Positions 62,061 to 64,000 of a stretch of 64,000 nucleotides of DNA are shown one piece after another (within the stretch, counting starts at the first letter, position 1; every line of letters begins with the position of its first letter). The notes beneath the pieces are model-generated. The model saw only the letters and a list, made by a program, of their open reading frames with translations. It searched no databases and was not told the origin of the DNA. The translations under genes were made by a program, and so were the position numbers. This DNA comes from Caulobacter sp. (GTDB lineage Bacteria > Pseudomonadota > Alphaproteobacteria > Caulobacterales > Caulobacteraceae), in assembly GCA_019636175.1 (NCBI GenBank), contig JAHBYC010000004.1:62001-126000 (forward strand), given 5' to 3'.

Positions 62061-62113
62061 CGCGTTCTCTCCCGTTTGTCCTCAGGGTAGGCCCGCGCGG
62101 CTCGCCAAAACAA

Positions 62114-62169
62114 CCCGTCATCCCCACCGACCGTCACCCCCCGTCCCGCGCGCGTCCGGGATGACGGGC
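62114..62169. repeat. Degenerate family A repeat
   Basis: CCCGTCATCCCCACC and GCGCGTCCGGGATGACGGG face each other with a shortened middle. It looks like an eroded or internally deleted copy of family A, between the aldo/keto reductase and pirin genes. Confidence 0.6.
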
Positions 62170-62205
62170 GTTGCGAAAGCGGCCGCGGCGCGCCACCTAT
62201 CGCCC

Positions 62206-63066
62206 ATGACCCACAAGACCGTCCTTGCCGTTCACCCTGCCCAACGGGACGACATCGCCGACCTGACCACCCGCCGGCCGCTGCCGGGACCGGGCGTCGA
62301 TCAGGTCGACCCCTTCCTGTTCCTCAACCACCATGGCCCGCAGGTCTATCGCCCGGGCAATCGCGGCCTGCCGTTCGGGCCCCATCCGCATCGCGGTTTC
62401 GAGACCGTTAGCTTCATCCTGGCCGGCGAGATGGCCCATCTCGACAGCGGCGGCCACGAGAGCGTCATCGGCCCCGGCGGGGTGCAGTGGATGACTGCCG
62501 GCTCGGGCCTGGTGCATGCCGAGATCTCGCCTGAAGGGTTCAAGCGCGCGGGCGGCCCGCTGGAAATCCTCCAGCTCTGGGTCAATCTCCCGCCGGCCCT
62601 GAAGATGGCCCCGCCGCGCTACATCGGTCTTCAGGCCGGCGACATTCCCGTGCATGAGGCCGACGATGGCCGCGCCCGCCTGCATCTGGTCTCCGGCCAG
62701 TATGGCGACACCGTCGGCCCGGTCGACAGCCTGACCGGCGTCTTCATGTCGACCCTCGAGCTGAACGGAGGCGGCCGCATCCATTTCGACGGCCTGGCCG
62801 GGCGCAATGTGTTTCTCTACGTCGTCGATGGCGCGATCCGCATCGGCGGCCGAGACATCGGCCGCTGGAACCTCGTCACCCTCGATCTCGCCGGGGACCT
62901 GCTCGAGATCGAGGCGACGCCCGAGGCCCGTCTCCTGTTCGGCCACGCCGATCCCATCGGCGCCCCGGTCGTCGCCCACGGCCCGTTCGTGATGAACACG
63001 GTGGACGAAATCCGTCAGGCGATCACCGACTACAACGCCGGAAAGTTCGGCCAGGTCAGGCTCTGA
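62206..63066 (+). CDS. Pirin-family cupin protein
   Basis: A 286-aa bicupin with ATG 62206. Metal ligands of the first cupin are H60, H62 (GPHPHRGFETVSF), H104 and E106 (GLVHAEISPE), the same set as pirin. The first cupin is followed by QLWVNLPPALKMAPPRY and a second degenerate cupin. Bacterial pirins such as YhhW have quercetinase activity; others interact with regulators. Context gives no further clue. Confidence 0.9.
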   Translation: MTHKTVLAVHPAQRDDIADLTTRRPLPGPGVDQVDPFLFLNHHGPQVYRPGNRGLPFGPHPHRGFETVSFILAGEMAHLDSGGHESVIGPGGVQWMTAGSGLVHAEISPEGFKRAGGPLEILQLWVNLPPALKMAPPRYIGLQAGDIPVHEADDGRARLHLVSGQYGDTVGPVDSLTGVFMSTLELNGGGRIHFDGLAGRNVFLYVVDGAIRIGGRDIGRWNLVTLDLAGDLLEIEATPEARLLFGHADPIGAPVVAHGPFVMNTVDEIRQAITDYNAGKFGQVRL

Positions 63067-63086
63067 TCCTGGCCGTAGGTCGGCCG

Positions 63087-63125
63087 GCCGCCGATCGACC
63101 CACATCCGCTGACGGCCGGCCTACG
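63087..63125. repeat. GGCCGGC-rich imperfect inverted repeat after pirin gene
   Basis: GTAGGTCGGCCGGCCGCCG and CTGACGGCCGGCCTACG mirror each other around GATCGACCCACATC. This lies between pirin and the ABC gene in a 232-bp gap that also has a repeated ACGCCAGACCCACGCC/CACATCAGGCCACGTCC character. Not seen elsewhere in the window. Confidence 0.45.
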
Positions 63126-63298
63126 CCAGACCCACGCCCCGGACCACATCAGGCCACGTCCGGCCTACATCAAGTCACAGCAAAATCAATGGGTTATCGA
63201 AATTCCCGGCCTCGGTGGCCGACGCCCCTGCTACAATCGTCTACCGCTTCGACAACCCTGCCTTCCCCTGGCCCGCCCAGCCGGTAAACTGCCGGTCG

Positions 63299-63976
63299 AT
63301 GACCTCTCCCATGCTGGCCCTCGGCGGCCTGACCAAGTCACTGCCCGGCGGTCGCGTGCTGTTCTCGGGCCTCGACCTGACCATCGCGCCCGGCGAGTTC
63401 GTGGCGATCATGGGCGAAAGCGGGGTCGGCAAATCGACCCTGCTCAACGTCATCGCCGGCCTCGACACGGCCGACAGCGGCGAGGTGTCGATCGCCGGAA
63501 CCGCCCTGTCGGGTCTGGATGATGATGGCCGCACCCTGCTGCGCCGCGACCGCATCGGCTTTGTCTTCCAGGCCTTCCACGTCCTGCCGCATCTCAGTCT
63601 GGCGCGGAACGTGGCCCTGCCGCTGGTCCTGGCCCATGGCGATCCCGCCGCGGCCCTGCAGCGGGCGGCGGCCCTGCTGGAGGAGGTCGGGCTGGGCGGG
63701 CGCGGCGGCGACTATCCGCGCCAGCTGTCGGGCGGCGAGTTGCAGCGCGTGGCCATCGCCAGGGCCCTGGTCCATCGTCCGGCCCTGATCCTCGCCGACG
63801 AGCCGACCGGCAACCTCGATCCCGACACCGCCGACCGGATCATGGCCTTGTTGACCGCCCAGGCCCGCCAGGCCGGGGCCGCGGCCCTGATCGTCACCCA
63901 TTCGGAAAAGGCCGCGGCGGCCGCCGACCGGGTGCTGTCCCTGACCCACGATGGCCTCGTCGCCCATGGCCGCTGA
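63299..63976 (+). CDS. ABC transporter ATPase, LolD/MacB-like
   Basis: A 225-aa ATPase from ATG 63299 (a second ATG at 63311 is possible). Walker A GESGVGKST, the Q-loop FVFQAFHVLPHLSLARNVALPL typical of LolD/MacB-type ATPases, signature LSGGELQRVAIARALVHRP and Walker B LILADEPTGNLD. It would pair with an FtsX/LolE-type permease to release lipoproteins or export a substrate. A new ATG overlaps its end, which suggests the permease gene starts there. Confidence 0.88.
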   Translation: MTSPMLALGGLTKSLPGGRVLFSGLDLTIAPGEFVAIMGESGVGKSTLLNVIAGLDTADSGEVSIAGTALSGLDDDGRTLLRRDRIGFVFQAFHVLPHLSLARNVALPLVLAHGDPAAALQRAAALLEEVGLGGRGGDYPRQLSGGELQRVAIARALVHRPALILADEPTGNLDPDTADRIMALLTAQARQAGAAALIVTHSEKAAAAADRVLSLTHDGLVAHGR

Positions 63977-64000
63977 CGCCGCCCGACCCAGTCTGGCCGC
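63966..64000 (+). CDS. Start of next gene, probably the permease partner (truncated by window end)
   Basis: ATG 63966 lies within the last codons of the ABC ATPase gene and reads MAADAARPSLA before the window ends; ATG 63951 in the same frame would add MASSP. The overlap with the ATPase gene is typical of coupled ABC permease genes. Too short to identify. Confidence 0.4.
   Translation, partial: MAADAARPSLA

Overview
This 64 kb window is very GC-rich and densely coded, with GTG and TTG starts, 4-bp ATGA/GTGA gene overlaps, a TonB-dependent receptor and many intergenic inverted repeats. The content (DUF4170-CysQ-PmbA group, MsbA with a DUF374 acyltransferase, DUF1206, YHYH protein, paired small secreted Cys proteins, FixK/Fnr-type boxes) points to an alphaproteobacterial chromosome, most likely Caulobacterales (Phenylobacterium/Caulobacter-like). 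That placement is inference. I see no rRNA, tRNA, CRISPR, prophage or intact insertion sequence.

Layout. 1-3.9 kb: rRNA modification (RsmC-like methyltransferase, RsuA-type pseudouridine synthase), a degenerate nuclease-like secreted protein, DUF72 and a TPR protein. 3.9-10.7 kb: envelope and housekeeping genes, mostly on the minus strand (DUF374 acyltransferase, MsbA-like exporter, DUF4170, CysQ, PmbA, MAPEG). 10.8-14.2 kb: UbiD with a secreted M14 peptidase. 14.3-17.8 kb: an iron-uptake unit with a Fur-like box, TonB siderophore receptor, PepSY membrane protein and small membrane protein. 17.8-23.9 kb: assorted single genes, including a Tat-exported gamma-glutamyltransferase, a lysine-methyltransferase-like protein, a YHYH protein and a PEGA lipoprotein. 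24-26.6 kb: two PhyH-type dioxygenases followed by a TylF-type O-methyltransferase. 26.7-40 kb: desaturase, DUF2147, Baeyer-Villiger-type monooxygenase, UbiA, KatG, feruloyl-CoA synthase, esterase, VIT-type metal transporter, lysoplasmalogenase and a ThDP enzyme. 40-46 kb: DEAD-box helicase, then a coupled pair made of a 1094-aa uncharacterised protein and a lipoprotein. 46-57.6 kb: luciferase-like oxidoreductase, GNAT, MFS, then an acyl-CoA/SDR catabolic neighbourhood (three SDRs, thiolase, enoyl-CoA hydratase, MarR, MBL hydrolase). 57.7-64 kb: a secreted protein with five four-cysteine repeats, DUF1206, a globin, a GFA/aldo-keto reductase pair, pirin and a LolD-like ABC ATPase at the edge.

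How parts fit together. UbiD and UbiA supply two ubiquinone steps from separate loci. The TonB receptor, PepSY protein and small membrane protein form an apparent iron-regulated operon. Two TTGAT-N4-ATCAA-type sites, one perfect upstream of the Baeyer-Villiger-type monooxygenase and one near-perfect upstream of the VIT transporter, suggest low-oxygen control by a FixK/Fnr regulator. The 49-57 kb genes look like degradation of fatty or alicyclic acids.

The least explained material is (i) the 1094-aa protein, which joins a zinc phospholipase C/S1-P1-like H-x3-D-x5-H motif to a TIG-like domain, with its lipoprotein partner; (ii) the 20-cysteine, five-repeat secreted protein; (iii) the PhyH-PhyH-TylF operon; and (iv) at least six families of paired inverted intergenic repeats, one of which supplies the stop codon of a gene.
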